A stretch of DNA of 64,000 bases from Paenibacillus sp. USDA918EY (GTDB taxonomy: Bacteria; Bacillota; Bacilli; Paenibacillales; Paenibacillaceae): assembly GCF_009870825.1 (NCBI RefSeq), contig NZ_WTWY01000008.1, positions 186,001 to 250,000 of the forward strand. The letters run 5' to 3'. Made by a program: the position numbers and the translations under genes. The first letter of the stretch is position 1, and the number at the start of each line of letters is the position of its first letter. Positions 18,717-28,025 of the stretch are shown one piece after another. The notes under the pieces were generated by a model. It saw nothing but the letters and a program-made list of their open reading frames with translations, was not told the DNA's origin and did not search any database.

Positions 18717-18754
18717 GAAAGGCTGCGCAGGCGACTCCTGCGCAGCCTTTTTTT
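18717..18754 (+). terminator. intrinsic terminator after pyk
   Basis: A perfect 12-bp stem, AGGCTGCGCAGG with CCTGCGCAGCCT, 5-nt loop, followed by a T-run. Confidence 0.92.
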
Positions 18755-18954
18755 CTAAAAGATAAGAGGGGGTTGCCATAGAAATCCATGCCGGGACCAT
18801 CCCGTTAGGTTGAATAGATTGAGTGGAAAGTGGAACAAAATACCTATATAAACATTTTTTATAGATGTCTTATGCCGCAAATTCGAGAGTTGAGAGGGCC
18901 CTATGTTATACTGAAAACATTGGAAGAAATTTCGAAGAAAGGACTTTGGCAGAC

Positions 18955-19467
18955 ATGGGAAAAGACATGGGGGACAAGCCCGGCCGCTGGCATTGCACGA
19001 CCATCCGGGTCCGTTACCAGGAAAGCGACCAGATGGGCGTGGTGTACCACGCCAATTATTTGAACTGGTTCGAGATCGGGCGGACCGAAATGATCCGCGA
19101 GCTTGGCATTACATACCGAAGCATGGAAGAACGGGGCGTTTTGCTGCCCGTAACCGATTTGGACATGAAATTCAATCAGCCCGCGCGCTACGACGACGAG
19201 ATTACGATTTTTACGCGGATGACCGATTTTTCCAAATTGCGAATCAAATATGCGTACGAGGTGAGAAGACTTTCGGACGAAGAACGCCAGGGACTGGCAC
19301 CTGCATCGTACGACGAGGGGCTTAAGCTGCCCGGGGAGCTGCTTGTATCCGGTTCGACAAGCCATGTGTGGGTCAACCGGGAATGGCATCCCGTAAGGCT
19401 GGATAAAAGCGCTCCGGAGCTGTATGAGGCTTTGAGCAAGGCGCTTGCCGGGGGAGGAGTGTCGTAA
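18955..19467 (+). CDS. acyl-CoA thioesterase (YbgC/FadM family)
   Basis: A 170-residue hot-dog thioesterase. VRYQESDQMGVVYHANYLNWFEIGR contains the Asp (ESDQMG) and the active-site segment of the 4-hydroxybenzoyl-CoA thioesterase class. The ATG at 18955 is preferred because AAAGGA lies 10 nt upstream; an in-frame ATG at 18865 adds 30 residues without family likeness. It overlaps fxsA by one base (TAATG), so the two are coupled. The acyl-CoA substrate cannot be told. Confidence 0.85.
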   Translation: MGKDMGDKPGRWHCTTIRVRYQESDQMGVVYHANYLNWFEIGRTEMIRELGITYRSMEERGVLLPVTDLDMKFNQPARYDDEITIFTRMTDFSKLRIKYAYEVRRLSDEERQGLAPASYDEGLKLPGELLVSGSTSHVWVNREWHPVRLDKSAPELYEALSKALAGGGVS

Positions 19468-19856
19468 TGTGGAAATGGCCGCTGGCGGTTCTATTGATCG
19501 TAGTTGCGGAGATTTACGGTTTTGACCTGGTGGCGAGCCGGGTCGGGTCCGGGAACACATTCCTTTTAACGGTCGTAACCTCCGTGATCGGAATGGTGAT
19601 GATGCGTTTTGAGGGGCGCAAAGTATTGGAAGATTCGCGCGCCCGGATGAACGCCGGGCAGGTGCCGGGAAGAAGCCTGGTGGACGGATTATGCGTGTTT
19701 ATCGGCGGCATTTTGCTTGTCGTGCCTGGATTTATTACCGACATCGTCGGCTTTACGATGGTCTTCCCGCTGACCCGGCCGCTGTACCGTTTTTTGATAT
19801 TGAAATGGATCGAGCGGAAAATGAAGGACGGAAAAATCACGATTTATCGCCGTTAG
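19467..19856 (+). CDS. fxsA: FxsA family membrane protein
   Basis: A 129-residue protein with three to four hydrophobic helices and the FxsA core (GRSLVDGLCVFIGGILLVVPGFITDIVGF) ending in a basic tail. The E. coli relative modulates exclusion of phage T7 by the F plasmid; in Bacillus a homologue likewise lies upstream of citZ. The ATG overlaps the stop of the thioesterase gene. The cellular role in Firmicutes is unknown. Confidence 0.88.
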   Translation: MWKWPLAVLLIVVAEIYGFDLVASRVGSGNTFLLTVVTSVIGMVMMRFEGRKVLEDSRARMNAGQVPGRSLVDGLCVFIGGILLVVPGFITDIVGFTMVFPLTRPLYRFLILKWIERKMKDGKITIYRR

Positions 19857-20042
19857 GCGAATGGTTTTACTTGATGATAAAAATTATTTTATGTGTCTGA
19901 TAAAACAATTTGATGCTCTTATCGGGGGCGCTTATGTTCACATATCCGACAAAATACTTTATGATAATAATGATTCCATTACTTTGACGCAGCTCATGTC
20001 AGGTAGAATGGCGGACGGCCGTCTTTTTTCTTTCTCGTAAAA

Positions 20043-20056
20043 TGTAAATGTTTTCA
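20043..20056. promoter_or_regulatory. candidate CcpA cre site upstream of citZ
   Basis: TGTAAATGTTTTCA matches the cre consensus TGWAANCGNTNWCA at all positions except one of the central CG. It lies 50 bp before the citZ start. CcpA represses citZ in B. subtilis through a comparable site. Several ATAA/TTAT dyads between 19870 and 19975 could also be CcpC-type boxes, but these are weak in AT-rich DNA. Confidence 0.5.
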
Positions 20057-20105
20057 CGGCTCGTTTACCTGTTTTAAAATCCGTTTTACAAAGGAGAGAT
20101 GTACG

Positions 20106-21221
20106 ATGACAGCTACGAAAGGCCTTGAGGGAATTGTCGCCGCAGCTTCTTCCATCAGCTCGATCGTGGACGGTGTGCTCACATACCGCGGTTACAATAT
20201 CGATGATCTTGCGCAAAATGCAAGTTTTGAAGAAGTAGCCTATCTGCTGTGGTTCGGAAAACTGCCTAATGATGCAGAACTGAAACAGCTCCAACAGGAT
20301 TTAAGCAACGAAGCTACCATTCCGGATGAAGTCATCCAGCAAATGAAATCATATCCTAAAGATACAAACACGATGGCTGCTCTCCGTTCGGCTGTATCCG
20401 CCCTCGCCCTGTACGATGGGGAAGCCGATGACATGAGCCGTGAAGCTAACGAACGGAAAGCGGTCCGCCTTCAGGCAAAGCTGCCTACTGTAATCGCTGC
20501 GCTGGCCCGCATCCGCGAAGGGAAAGAGCCTGTAGCGCCGCTGGCGGGGGTATCCATTGCCGAAAACTTCCTGTACATGCTCAGAGGCGAAAAGCCGGAC
20601 GAGGTTTCGGTGAAAGCGTTGGATCAGGCGCTTGTGCTGCATGCGGACCATGAGCTGAACGCTTCCACGTTCGCCGCTCGCGTAACCGTGGCTACGCTTT
20701 CAGACATCTATTCCGGGGTGACTTCGGCGATCGGCGCCTTGAAGGGGCCGCTGCACGGCGGAGCCAACGAAGCCGTCATGAAAATGCTGAACGAAATCGG
20801 ATCGATCGAAAACGTCGAGCCGTACATCATGAACAAGCTGGAAAACCGCGACAAAATCATGGGCTTCGGCCACCGCGTCTACAAAAACGGCGATCCGCGC
20901 GCGAAGCATTTGCAAAAAATGTCCCGCGAGCTTGGCGAAATGAAAGGCGATACGCAGCTGTACGACATGTCCGTCAAGATCGACGATCTGGTCACAAGCC
21001 AAAAAGGTTTGCGGCCAAATGTGGATTTCTACTCCGCTTCTGTGTATACTCAGCTAGGGATCAATCACGAGTTGTTTACTCCGATTTTTGCCATCAGCCG
21101 CGTGTCCGGATGGACCGCCCATATTCTCGAACAATACGAGAACAACCGGATTATCCGTCCGCGTGCCGAATATGTGGGGCAGACCGATCAGAAATACGTG
21201 CCGGTCGAACAGCGCGCATAA
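20106..21221 (+). CDS. citZ: citrate synthase
   Basis: A 371-residue type II citrate synthase of Gram-positive type. SSISSIVDGVLTYRGYNIDDLA opens the protein, HADHELNAST carries one catalytic His, MGFGHRVYKNGDPRAKHL the second and PNVDFYSASVYTQLGI the catalytic Asp. It condenses acetyl-CoA and oxaloacetate. AAAGGAGA lies before the ATG. First gene of citZ-icd-mdh, the order found in Bacillus. Confidence 0.97.
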   Translation: MTATKGLEGIVAAASSISSIVDGVLTYRGYNIDDLAQNASFEEVAYLLWFGKLPNDAELKQLQQDLSNEATIPDEVIQQMKSYPKDTNTMAALRSAVSALALYDGEADDMSREANERKAVRLQAKLPTVIAALARIREGKEPVAPLAGVSIAENFLYMLRGEKPDEVSVKALDQALVLHADHELNASTFAARVTVATLSDIYSGVTSAIGALKGPLHGGANEAVMKMLNEIGSIENVEPYIMNKLENRDKIMGFGHRVYKNGDPRAKHLQKMSRELGEMKGDTQLYDMSVKIDDLVTSQKGLRPNVDFYSASVYTQLGINHELFTPIFAISRVSGWTAHILEQYENNRIIRPRAEYVGQTDQKYVPVEQRA

Positions 21222-21336
21222 TGGGCAACGTTTCATGCTAGGGGACCGAAACGACGCATGCTGCGCGTTTTCGGAGCCCCTATCCGGCTGTCAGTGAGCC
21301 AGAAATCATGTTATTAAACAAAGGAGGATGTTCATA

Positions 21337-22629
21337 ATGAAATTGGAAAAATTCGCGCTTCCTACCGAGGGTGAAAAAATCGAAATCGTAAACGGCAAGC
21401 TTCAGGTGCCCAACAACCCGATCATTCCTTTTATCGAGGGCGACGGCACCGGCCGCGACATTTGGAAAGCTTCCAAACGCGTTCTGGACGCTGCGGTGGA
21501 CAAGGCTTACGGCGGTTCCAAAAAAATCGCGTGGTACGAAGTATTCGCCGGCGAAAAAGCATTCAATACATACGGAGAATGGCTGCCGAACGACACGCTT
21601 GAAGCCATCCGTGAATATATCGTTGCCATCAAAGGACCTTTGACTACGCCGATCGGCGGCGGCATCCGTTCCCTGAACGTGGCGCTTCGCCAAGAGCTTG
21701 ATTTGTACGTCTGCTTGCGTCCTGTGCGTTATTTCAATGGCGTGCCTTCGCCGGTGAAACATCCTGAACAAGTCGACATGGTTATTTTCCGTGAAAATAC
21801 CGAAGATATTTATGCAGGGATCGAATACAAAGAAGGCTCCGAAGAAGTGAAAAAGGTCATCAAATTCCTTCAGGAAGAAATGGGAGTCAACAAAATCCGC
21901 TTCCCTGAAACTTCCGGCATCGGCATCAAGCCGGTTTCCTCCGAAGGTTCCAAACGTCTCGTTCGCGCCGCTGTCGAATATGCGATCAAACACGGCCGCA
22001 AGAGCGTGACGCTCGTTCACAAAGGCAACATCATGAAATTTACGGAAGGCGCCTTCAAAAACTGGGGCTACGAAGTGGCTGAACAAGAATTCGGCGATAA
22101 AGTGTTCACTTGGGCGCAATACGACGCCATTAAGGAAAAAGACGGCGTAGACGCCGCGAATGCCGCTCAAAGCGCTGCGGAAGCCGAAGGCAAAATCATC
22201 GTGAAGGACGCGATTGCGGACATCGCCCTGCAGCAAGTGTTGACTCGTCCGACCGACTTCGACGTCATCGCGACGCTGAACCTGAACGGCGACTACCTGT
22301 CCGACGCATTGGCTGCCCAAATCGGCGGTATCGGCATCGCTCCGGGCGCGAACATCAACTACGTTACCGGACACGCGATCTTCGAAGCTACGCACGGCAC
22401 GGCTCCGAAATATGCGGACAAAGACGTCGTGAACCCTGGTTCCGTCATCCTGTCCGGCGTCATGCTGCTTGAGCATCTCGGATGGCAGGAAGCGGCCGAC
22501 CTGATCTACAAAGGCATGGAAACTTCCATCAACAACAAAACCGTCACTTACGACTTTGCCCGCCTGATGGACGGCGCAACCCAAGTCAAATGCTCCGAGT
22601 TTGCAGATGAAGTCATCAAAAACATGTAG
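21337..22629 (+). CDS. icd: isocitrate dehydrogenase (NADP+)
   Basis: A 430-residue isocitrate dehydrogenase. PFIEGDGTGRDIWKASKRVLD binds nucleotide, GGGIRSLNVALRQ carries the substrate-binding serine, and FRENTEDIYAGIEY, THGTAPKYAD and NPGSVILSGVMLLEHLGW are present. The ATG at 21337 is used rather than the one at 21328, which overlaps the AAGGAGG site. It makes 2-oxoglutarate and NADPH. A 115-bp gap follows citZ with no obvious terminator. Confidence 0.97.
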   Translation: MKLEKFALPTEGEKIEIVNGKLQVPNNPIIPFIEGDGTGRDIWKASKRVLDAAVDKAYGGSKKIAWYEVFAGEKAFNTYGEWLPNDTLEAIREYIVAIKGPLTTPIGGGIRSLNVALRQELDLYVCLRPVRYFNGVPSPVKHPEQVDMVIFRENTEDIYAGIEYKEGSEEVKKVIKFLQEEMGVNKIRFPETSGIGIKPVSSEGSKRLVRAAVEYAIKHGRKSVTLVHKGNIMKFTEGAFKNWGYEVAEQEFGDKVFTWAQYDAIKEKDGVDAANAAQSAAEAEGKIIVKDAIADIALQQVLTRPTDFDVIATLNLNGDYLSDALAAQIGGIGIAPGANINYVTGHAIFEATHGTAPKYADKDVVNPGSVILSGVMLLEHLGWQEAADLIYKGMETSINNKTVTYDFARLMDGATQVKCSEFADEVIKNM

Positions 22630-22640
22630 GAGTGAGGTTC

Positions 22641-23582
22641 ATGGCATTAACACGTAAAAAAATTACGGTTGTAGGCGCCGGTTTCACCGGCGCGACTACG
22701 GCTTTAATGCTGGCTCAAAAAGAACTGGGAAACGTGGTATTGCTTGATATCCCTCAATTGGAAAACCCGACGAAAGGCAAGGCGCTCGACATGCTGGAAG
22801 CAAGTCCGGTGCAAGGCTTCGACAGCCAAATCATCGGCACTTCCAGCTATGACGACGCGGCCGGCTCCGACATCGTCATCATTACGGCCGGCGTAGCGCG
22901 CAAACCGGGCATGAGCCGCGACGATCTCGTGAACACAAACGCGGGCATCATGAAATCCGTTTGCGAAAACGTGAAAAGGGTCGCTCCGGAATCGTTCGTC
23001 ATCATCCTGAGCAATCCGGTAGACGCCATGACGTATGCTGCGTACAAAACGCTCGGTTTCCCGAAAAACCGCGTCATCGGCCAATCCGGCGTGCTCGATA
23101 CCGCCCGTTACTGCACGTTTATCGCGCAGGAGCTGAACGTATCCGTGGAAGACGTTCGCGGCTTCGTGCTTGGCGGACACGGCGACGATATGGTTCCGCT
23201 CGTTCGTTATTCGAACGTCGGCGGCATCCCGATCGACAAGCTGATCCCGGCGGACCGCATCGAGGCCATCGTACAGCGGACCCGCGTGGGCGGCGGCGAA
23301 ATCGTCAACCTGCTCGGCAACGGCAGCGCGTATTACGCGCCTGCGGCTTCCCTTGTGCAAATGGCGGAAGCGATCATTAAAGACAAAAAGCGGATCATAC
23401 CGGTCATCGCTTATCTCGAAGGCGAATACGGCTACAACGATTTGTTCCTCGGCGTTCCCGCCATCCTCGGCGGCGACGGCATCGAAAAAGTGTTCGAGCT
23501 GGAGCTGACGGCCGAAGAAAAAGCGGCGCTCGACAAATCGGCGGACTCCGTGCGCAGCGTCATCCAAGTCGTGAACGCGTAA
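22641..23582 (+). CDS. mdh: malate dehydrogenase
   Basis: A 313-residue lactate-dehydrogenase-like malate dehydrogenase. The Rossmann loop is VVGAGFTGATTALMLA, the mobile loop RKPGMSRDDL, with NPVDAMTYAAY and the catalytic GGHGDDMVPLVRYS (His in GGHGDD). It oxidises malate to oxaloacetate with NAD+. The ATG at 22641 follows AGGAGTGAGG, 11 bp after icd, so the genes are cotranscribed. In B. subtilis phoP-phoR follow; here two other genes and an HD nucleotidase intervene. Confidence 0.97.
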   Translation: MALTRKKITVVGAGFTGATTALMLAQKELGNVVLLDIPQLENPTKGKALDMLEASPVQGFDSQIIGTSSYDDAAGSDIVIITAGVARKPGMSRDDLVNTNAGIMKSVCENVKRVAPESFVIILSNPVDAMTYAAYKTLGFPKNRVIGQSGVLDTARYCTFIAQELNVSVEDVRGFVLGGHGDDMVPLVRYSNVGGIPIDKLIPADRIEAIVQRTRVGGGEIVNLLGNGSAYYAPAASLVQMAEAIIKDKKRIIPVIAYLEGEYGYNDLFLGVPAILGGDGIEKVFELELTAEEKAALDKSADSVRSVIQVVNA

Positions 23583-23618
23583 CGGACCGCTTGTTCCGCA
23601 AGCAAGCAACTATGCAAG

Positions 23619-23660
23619 GAAAACCTCTAATTTTGTTCACGATTTAGAGGTTTTCTTTTC
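23619..23660 (+). terminator. intrinsic terminator after mdh
   Basis: Perfect 12-bp stem GAAAACCTCTAA / TTAGAGGTTTTC with a 13-nt loop and a T-rich tail. Confidence 0.88.
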
Positions 23661-23727
23661 TTTTCGTTGGTGTAAAATGATAGTGGATGTAATTTAAATC
23701 ATAGACACAAGTGGAGGGATACGGTTC

Positions 23728-24153
23728 ATGGCAATGGTAATGTTATTCATACATATTATTGGCGCCGCTGCTTTGGGATTTTACCTGATTTTGCCGTTTG
23801 CGATCGGGAAAGTGGCCAAGCTGTCTTTGGCAGCCCAGGAAGGAAGCGCGACAGCGATCCGAAGCCTGAATACTTTTGCGCAAATTGCGTTGATTATCCA
23901 GCTGCTTACCGGCGGATATTTGATGAGCCAAGGAAAATATTCCGTGCCTTGGATGATCGTGGTCGTTATTTTGTTCCTTGCGATTGGAGCCATCAGCGGC
24001 ATGATGGGCAAACCGCTTCGCCTCGCCGTGGACGGCATTAAAAATAACCGGGACATTTCGGTTGAAACCGGAAAAATTCGCACGCTCAGCGCATTGCTGG
24101 CGATCTGCGTGCTTGTGATGCTGTTTTTTATGGTATACAACCACATTATTTAA
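23728..24153 (+). CDS. four-helix membrane protein, unknown function
   Basis: A 141-residue hydrophobic protein with helices at about 3-25, 48-66, 73-92 and 117-138, and a conserved-looking amphipathic middle (MMGKPLRLAVDGIKNNRDIS). GGAGGG precedes the ATG. No family recognised with confidence; the layout recalls small DUF2269-like or copper-resistance-like membrane proteins. It is flanked by terminators on both sides and is probably a single-gene unit. Confidence 0.7.
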   Translation: MAMVMLFIHIIGAAALGFYLILPFAIGKVAKLSLAAQEGSATAIRSLNTFAQIALIIQLLTGGYLMSQGKYSVPWMIVVVILFLAIGAISGMMGKPLRLAVDGIKNNRDISVETGKIRTLSALLAICVLVMLFFMVYNHII

Positions 24154-24171
24154 TCGGCTGCATAAGAACGA

Positions 24172-24212
24172 TAAGGGCATCCTTTCCATCGATTGGGGAG
24201 GATGCTTTTTTT
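24172..24212 (+). terminator. intrinsic terminator
   Basis: GCATCCT pairs with AGGATGC, followed by seven T, downstream of the four-helix membrane protein. Confidence 0.8.
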
Positions 24213-24355
24213 GTTTGACGATCCGAAGAAGCGGGTAAGTAAACAACGTCAGACGCATAAAGGGTTTGTTTTACTTGCATCCTAATATGGGAATGGTATC
24301 CTGTGTGCCAGAAATGGACAAAAAGCCAAGATCAGCACGGAAAGGAGCATGAATC

Positions 24356-25225
24356 ATGTCAGGAAATCAACAAACCAAACAAACGATGCCTCCCCAGCAT
24401 CAGAACAGGCAACCGGGGATCGAATCGGAAATGAACCCGCTGCCGAAATACGAACCTAAAGATTACGTCGCCGCCGGAAAGCTGAAAAACAAAAAGGCAA
24501 TCATTACCGGAGGGGACAGCGGGATCGGACGAGCCGTGGCCGTCGCGTTCGCCAAGGAAGGCGCGGATCTCGCGATCGTGTACTTGAACGAGCATGGGGA
24601 CGCGGAGGAAACGAAGCGGCAGGTAGAACAGGAAGGACGCAAATGCCTGCTGATTCCGGGCGATATCGGCGACGAGGCGTTTTGCAAAAACGCCGTAAAT
24701 AAGACGGTGCAGGAGCTGGGGGGACTGGATGTTTTGATCAACAACGCCGCCGAGCAGCATCCACAGCAGAAAATCGAGGATATTACGAAAGAGCAGCTTG
24801 AGCGGACGTTTCGCACGAATATATTCGGCATGTTCTTTATGACGAAAATGGCGATGCCGCATTTGAAGAACGGCTGCGCCATCGTCAACACGGCTTCGGT
24901 GACCGCGTACAAGGGGAATCCGACGCTGATCGATTATTCCGCCACGAAGGGCGCCATCGTCAGCTTCACGCGGGCGTTATCGATGAACGTGGCGCCAAAA
25001 GGCATCCGCGTCAATGCGGTGGCGCCCGGTCCGATTTGGACGCCGCTCATTCCGTCCACGTTCGACGAGAAGCAGGTAAGCCAATTCGGAGGAGACACGC
25101 CGATGAAACGTCCGGGGCAGCCGGAAGAGCTGGCGCCGGCGTACGTCTATCTCGCGTCGGACGATTCTTCTTACGTAAGCGGCCAAGTCATCCACGTCAA
25201 TGGCGGGGAGATCGTCAACGGCTAA
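24356..25225 (+). CDS. SDR family oxidoreductase, general-stress type
   Basis: A 289-residue short-chain dehydrogenase with a 40-residue polar N-terminal extension (QQTKQTMPPQHQNRQPGIES) typical of the YdaD/YhxC group. The nucleotide-binding motif is TGGDSGIGRAVA, NNAAEQ follows, and the catalytic Y-x-x-x-K is YSATKGA with the upstream Ser in TASVTAY. The C-terminal SGQVIHVNGG is usual. In Bacillus relatives belong to the general stress response; the substrate is unknown. AAAGGAG lies before the ATG and a terminator follows. Confidence 0.9.
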   Translation: MSGNQQTKQTMPPQHQNRQPGIESEMNPLPKYEPKDYVAAGKLKNKKAIITGGDSGIGRAVAVAFAKEGADLAIVYLNEHGDAEETKRQVEQEGRKCLLIPGDIGDEAFCKNAVNKTVQELGGLDVLINNAAEQHPQQKIEDITKEQLERTFRTNIFGMFFMTKMAMPHLKNGCAIVNTASVTAYKGNPTLIDYSATKGAIVSFTRALSMNVAPKGIRVNAVAPGPIWTPLIPSTFDEKQVSQFGGDTPMKRPGQPEELAPAYVYLASDDSSYVSGQVIHVNGGEIVNG

Positions 25226-25236
25226 TCGCGAGCGCC

Positions 25237-25279
25237 AAAAAAAGGTTGGGCAGACGTTTCCATCTGCTCAACCTTTTTT
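25237..25279. terminator. intrinsic terminator between convergent genes
   Basis: AAAAAAAGGTTG-x-GCAGA pairs with CTGC-x-CAACCTTTTTT. A and T runs on both sides suggest it serves the SDR gene and the convergent HD nucleotidase gene. Confidence 0.85.
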
Positions 25280-25311
25280 GTGCCCGGATTCTTTGAAAGC
25301 TTCCCGGAACG

Positions 25312-25923
25312 TCACTCCGAATCCGGCGCGAGCTGCGACAGCTCATCGAGCGACATGTCGAAGCTCGGAGCCATATGCTCAAGGAAATAGTCGGCTTCGG
25401 GCAGCTGCAGCTGCTTGATTTTGGCCAACGTCTGTTCCTTGGCTACGGCGAATTCGCGGTTTCCGGACGCGACCTCCAAGGCGCATTTGAGATAGGCGTC
25501 CAGGCTGTCGGCGGCTTTTACGTAACGCAGCAGCTCGCGCTGCTCCGCATCCGCGGCATCCTGGCGGAACAGGCTCGCATACTCGCCTTGAAGTTCGGGA
25601 GGAGCCATAGCTGCCAGCCGTTTGGCCGCGATGTTCTCCATTTCGCGAAAGCTGGCGAGCAGCTGCGGATTGTTATGTTTGACGGGCGTCGCGATATCGC
25701 CGGTAAACACCTCGACCACGTCATGGTACAATGCTAGAGTGGCGGCGCGGTCCGCATTTAATGTCCGGCCAAAATACGTGTTCCCGATCAGGCAAAGCAT
25801 ATGGGTTAAAAGCGACACGTGGAAGGAGTGCTCCGCCACGTTTTCGGTTCTCGTGTTTCGCATCAGGCTCCAGCGCCGGATGTATTGCAATCGGTACATA
25901 TAAGCTGCAATCGGAAAATCCAA
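25312..25923 (-). CDS. 5'-deoxynucleotidase, YfbR-like HD-domain phosphohydrolase
   Basis: A 203-residue HD-domain protein. The metal ligands are seen in ENVAEHSFHVSLLTHML (first His) and ALYHDVVEVFTGDIATPVKH (HD pair), with a distal Asp in KAADSLDAYLKCALEV. Length and motifs match E. coli YfbR, which removes phosphate from dNMPs. The start is TTG at 25923, 10 nt behind AAGGAG. It is transcribed away from phoR. Confidence 0.85.
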   Translation of the reverse strand: MDFPIAAYMYRLQYIRRWSLMRNTRTENVAEHSFHVSLLTHMLCLIGNTYFGRTLNADRAATLALYHDVVEVFTGDIATPVKHNNPQLLASFREMENIAAKRLAAMAPPELQGEYASLFRQDAADAEQRELLRYVKAADSLDAYLKCALEVASGNREFAVAKEQTLAKIKQLQLPEADYFLEHMAPSFDMSLDELSQLAPDSE

Positions 25924-26105
25924 AGCAATACGCTCCTTATGTTAAAATTTAATCCTGCCATGACATTCGGTTATTATTATACTCTTATGCCAAGCGAGCA
26001 GGCTACCGTAAACGGCATGCTTTTCATCGCAAACGTTTCGGGATAGGATAGGAGAAGGAACACGGCAGCATTATCCACTTGAATCCATAAAAAGGAAGAC
26101 ATGAC

Positions 26106-27893
26106 ATGAGACCCTTTCGCATCAGACTCACCATCATTTTAATGGTTATGATCGGGATATCCATGGCGGGTGCCGGTTTGACGATGGCCCGGGTGTTTGA
26201 AAAATCGCATATTTCCGCGCTGGAAGAAAACATGATCCGGGAAATCCAGCTGCTCAGCCGGACCTTTGACTTTCATCAGGCGCAAAGCGGGGACGCCATC
26301 GATTATTATACCCGCGAAGCGAGGGAACTGGCGGCTCTGACCGACTCCAGGGTGACTTTTATCTCGAAAAACGGCACCGTCATCGGGGACTCGGAAAGCG
26401 ATCCGAGGCATATGGATAACCACAGCGGCCGCGAAGAAATCAAGGATGCGGCCCGAAAAGGCTCCGGCAGCGCGATTCGCCACAGCTCCACGCTAAAGGA
26501 GGACATGCTGTACGTGGCGGTCCCCGTCGTATCGGCAGGGAACTTTGACGGTTTCATCCGGCTTTCGGTCAGCCTTGCTTCCGTCGATCAAGGGGTGCGC
26601 AAAGGCTGGACGCTGATGGCCGGCGGCCTGGCCATTTTGTTCGTCATCGCTGCGGTCGTCAGTTACCGGGTCGCGGCGGGGTTGACTTCTCCCTTGGAGA
26701 AAATTACGCGGGTCGCCGGGAGAATTTCGAAACTGGACTACGACGCCAGGGTAAACATCAACCGGAAGGACGAGATCGGCGAGCTGGCGAAAGCGATCAA
26801 CGGCATGGCCGACAGCCTTCAAAATCAGCTGCAAACGATCCGGGACAACGAAAACCTGCTGCAAAGCGTGCTGGATAACATGACGACAGGGATTTTGCTC
26901 GTCAATCCGGAGGGCAAAATCGCTCTGATCAACCCGGCAACCGAAAACATGCTTCATATTAAGGGAGGGCAATTTAACGGCCGGCCGGTGGCCGAGCTGA
27001 AGCAGTACTACGAACTGACGCGCCTCATTCAGGAAGGGATCGAGCGGCGGGAGAACATTCACGAGGAACGGAGCGTGTACCAGCCGGCAGAAACGATTCT
27101 GCAATTGGACGGCGTGCCGATGTTCGGGGAGGACGGCAGCTTTAAAGGCATGTTGTTCCTGCTCCAGAACATTACCGCGATCCGCCGCCTGGAAAACATG
27201 AGAAGCGAGTTCGTCGCAAACGTATCGCATGAGCTGAAGACGCCGGTGGCCGCGGTAAAAGGTTTTGCCGAGACGCTGCTTGGAGGCGGCGTGAAGGACG
27301 AAGAGACGGCCCGCTCTTTCCTGCAGATCATCTACGATGAAAGCGAACGGCTGAACCGTTTGATCAGCGACATTCTCGATTTGTCCAAAATCGAGTCGAG
27401 GCGTTCCCCGATGGATTACGCGCCGGTTCACATGGCAACATTCTGCGCGTCGATCCTGGACACGATGGCGACTGTGGCCGAGAAAAAAAGGATCGCGCTG
27501 CATGGCGACATTCCCGAGGAGCTGTTTATTGAAGCGGACGAGGACAAGCTGCGCCAAATTTTGATCAACCTGCTGTCCAACGCCATCAGCTACACGCAGG
27601 ACGGCGGCAAGGTGGAGCTGAACGTCCACGAGATTCAGGACGCCGAAGGCACGGAAAAGATCCTTATCCATGTGACCGACACGGGCATCGGCATTCCGAA
27701 AAAAGACCAGCCGCGCATTTTCGAACGGTTTTACCGGGTGGATAAGGCACGATCCAGAAGCTCGGGCGGCACCGGGTTAGGGCTTTCCATCGTCAAGCAT
27801 TTGGTGGAGCTGCATCACGGCGAAATTTCCGTGGAAAGCGAGCTCGGCATCGGTACGACGTTTACGGTCGAACTGCCGATGCTGCAGGATTAA
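26106..27893 (+). CDS. phoR: phosphate sensor histidine kinase PhoR
   Basis: A 595-residue sensor kinase. Membrane helices lie at about 8-28 and 176-196 with an extracellular sensor between them (DSRVTFISKNGTVIGDSESD). A HAMP domain covers about 197-250, a PAS domain 262-370 (LDNMTTGILLVNPEGKIAL), the phosphorylated His is in NVSHELKTP at residue 375, and the ATPase boxes are NLLSNAISYT, DTGIGIPK and GTGLGLSIVKHL. This is the PhoR/WalK layout; assignment to PhoR rests on the adjoining PhoP-type regulator, PhoP-box repeats, and pstB and phoU. The kinase gene precedes the regulator gene, the reverse of Bacillus. Confidence 0.88.
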   Translation: MRPFRIRLTIILMVMIGISMAGAGLTMARVFEKSHISALEENMIREIQLLSRTFDFHQAQSGDAIDYYTREARELAALTDSRVTFISKNGTVIGDSESDPRHMDNHSGREEIKDAARKGSGSAIRHSSTLKEDMLYVAVPVVSAGNFDGFIRLSVSLASVDQGVRKGWTLMAGGLAILFVIAAVVSYRVAAGLTSPLEKITRVAGRISKLDYDARVNINRKDEIGELAKAINGMADSLQNQLQTIRDNENLLQSVLDNMTTGILLVNPEGKIALINPATENMLHIKGGQFNGRPVAELKQYYELTRLIQEGIERRENIHEERSVYQPAETILQLDGVPMFGEDGSFKGMLFLLQNITAIRRLENMRSEFVANVSHELKTPVAAVKGFAETLLGGGVKDEETARSFLQIIYDESERLNRLISDILDLSKIESRRSPMDYAPVHMATFCASILDTMATVAEKKRIALHGDIPEELFIEADEDKLRQILINLLSNAISYTQDGGKVELNVHEIQDAEGTEKILIHVTDTGIGIPKKDQPRIFERFYRVDKARSRSSGGTGLGLSIVKHLVELHHGEISVESELGIGTTFTVELPMLQD

Positions 27894-27939
27894 AACGAAT
27901 GTAAAGCACCGCAAGCCATGTCCTTACATTTTGCATTTC

Positions 27940-27971
27940 TTTACACAGCGTTTACAATGGAGTGGTACAAT
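27940..27971 (+). promoter_or_regulatory. PhoP-box repeats and extended -10 upstream of phoP
   Basis: Two TTTACA hexamers start at 27940 and 27951, exactly 11 bp apart, which is the spacing of PhoP direct repeats in Bacillus. They are followed by TGGTACAAT (27963-27971), an extended -10 element. This indicates that phoP has its own promoter, separate from phoR, and is probably autoregulated. Confidence 0.6.
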
Positions 27972-28025
27972 GGACTTGTCGGAAGCCTTAACCATTGTTT
28001 TTTGAGAAGCGGGGGTATATTTGCA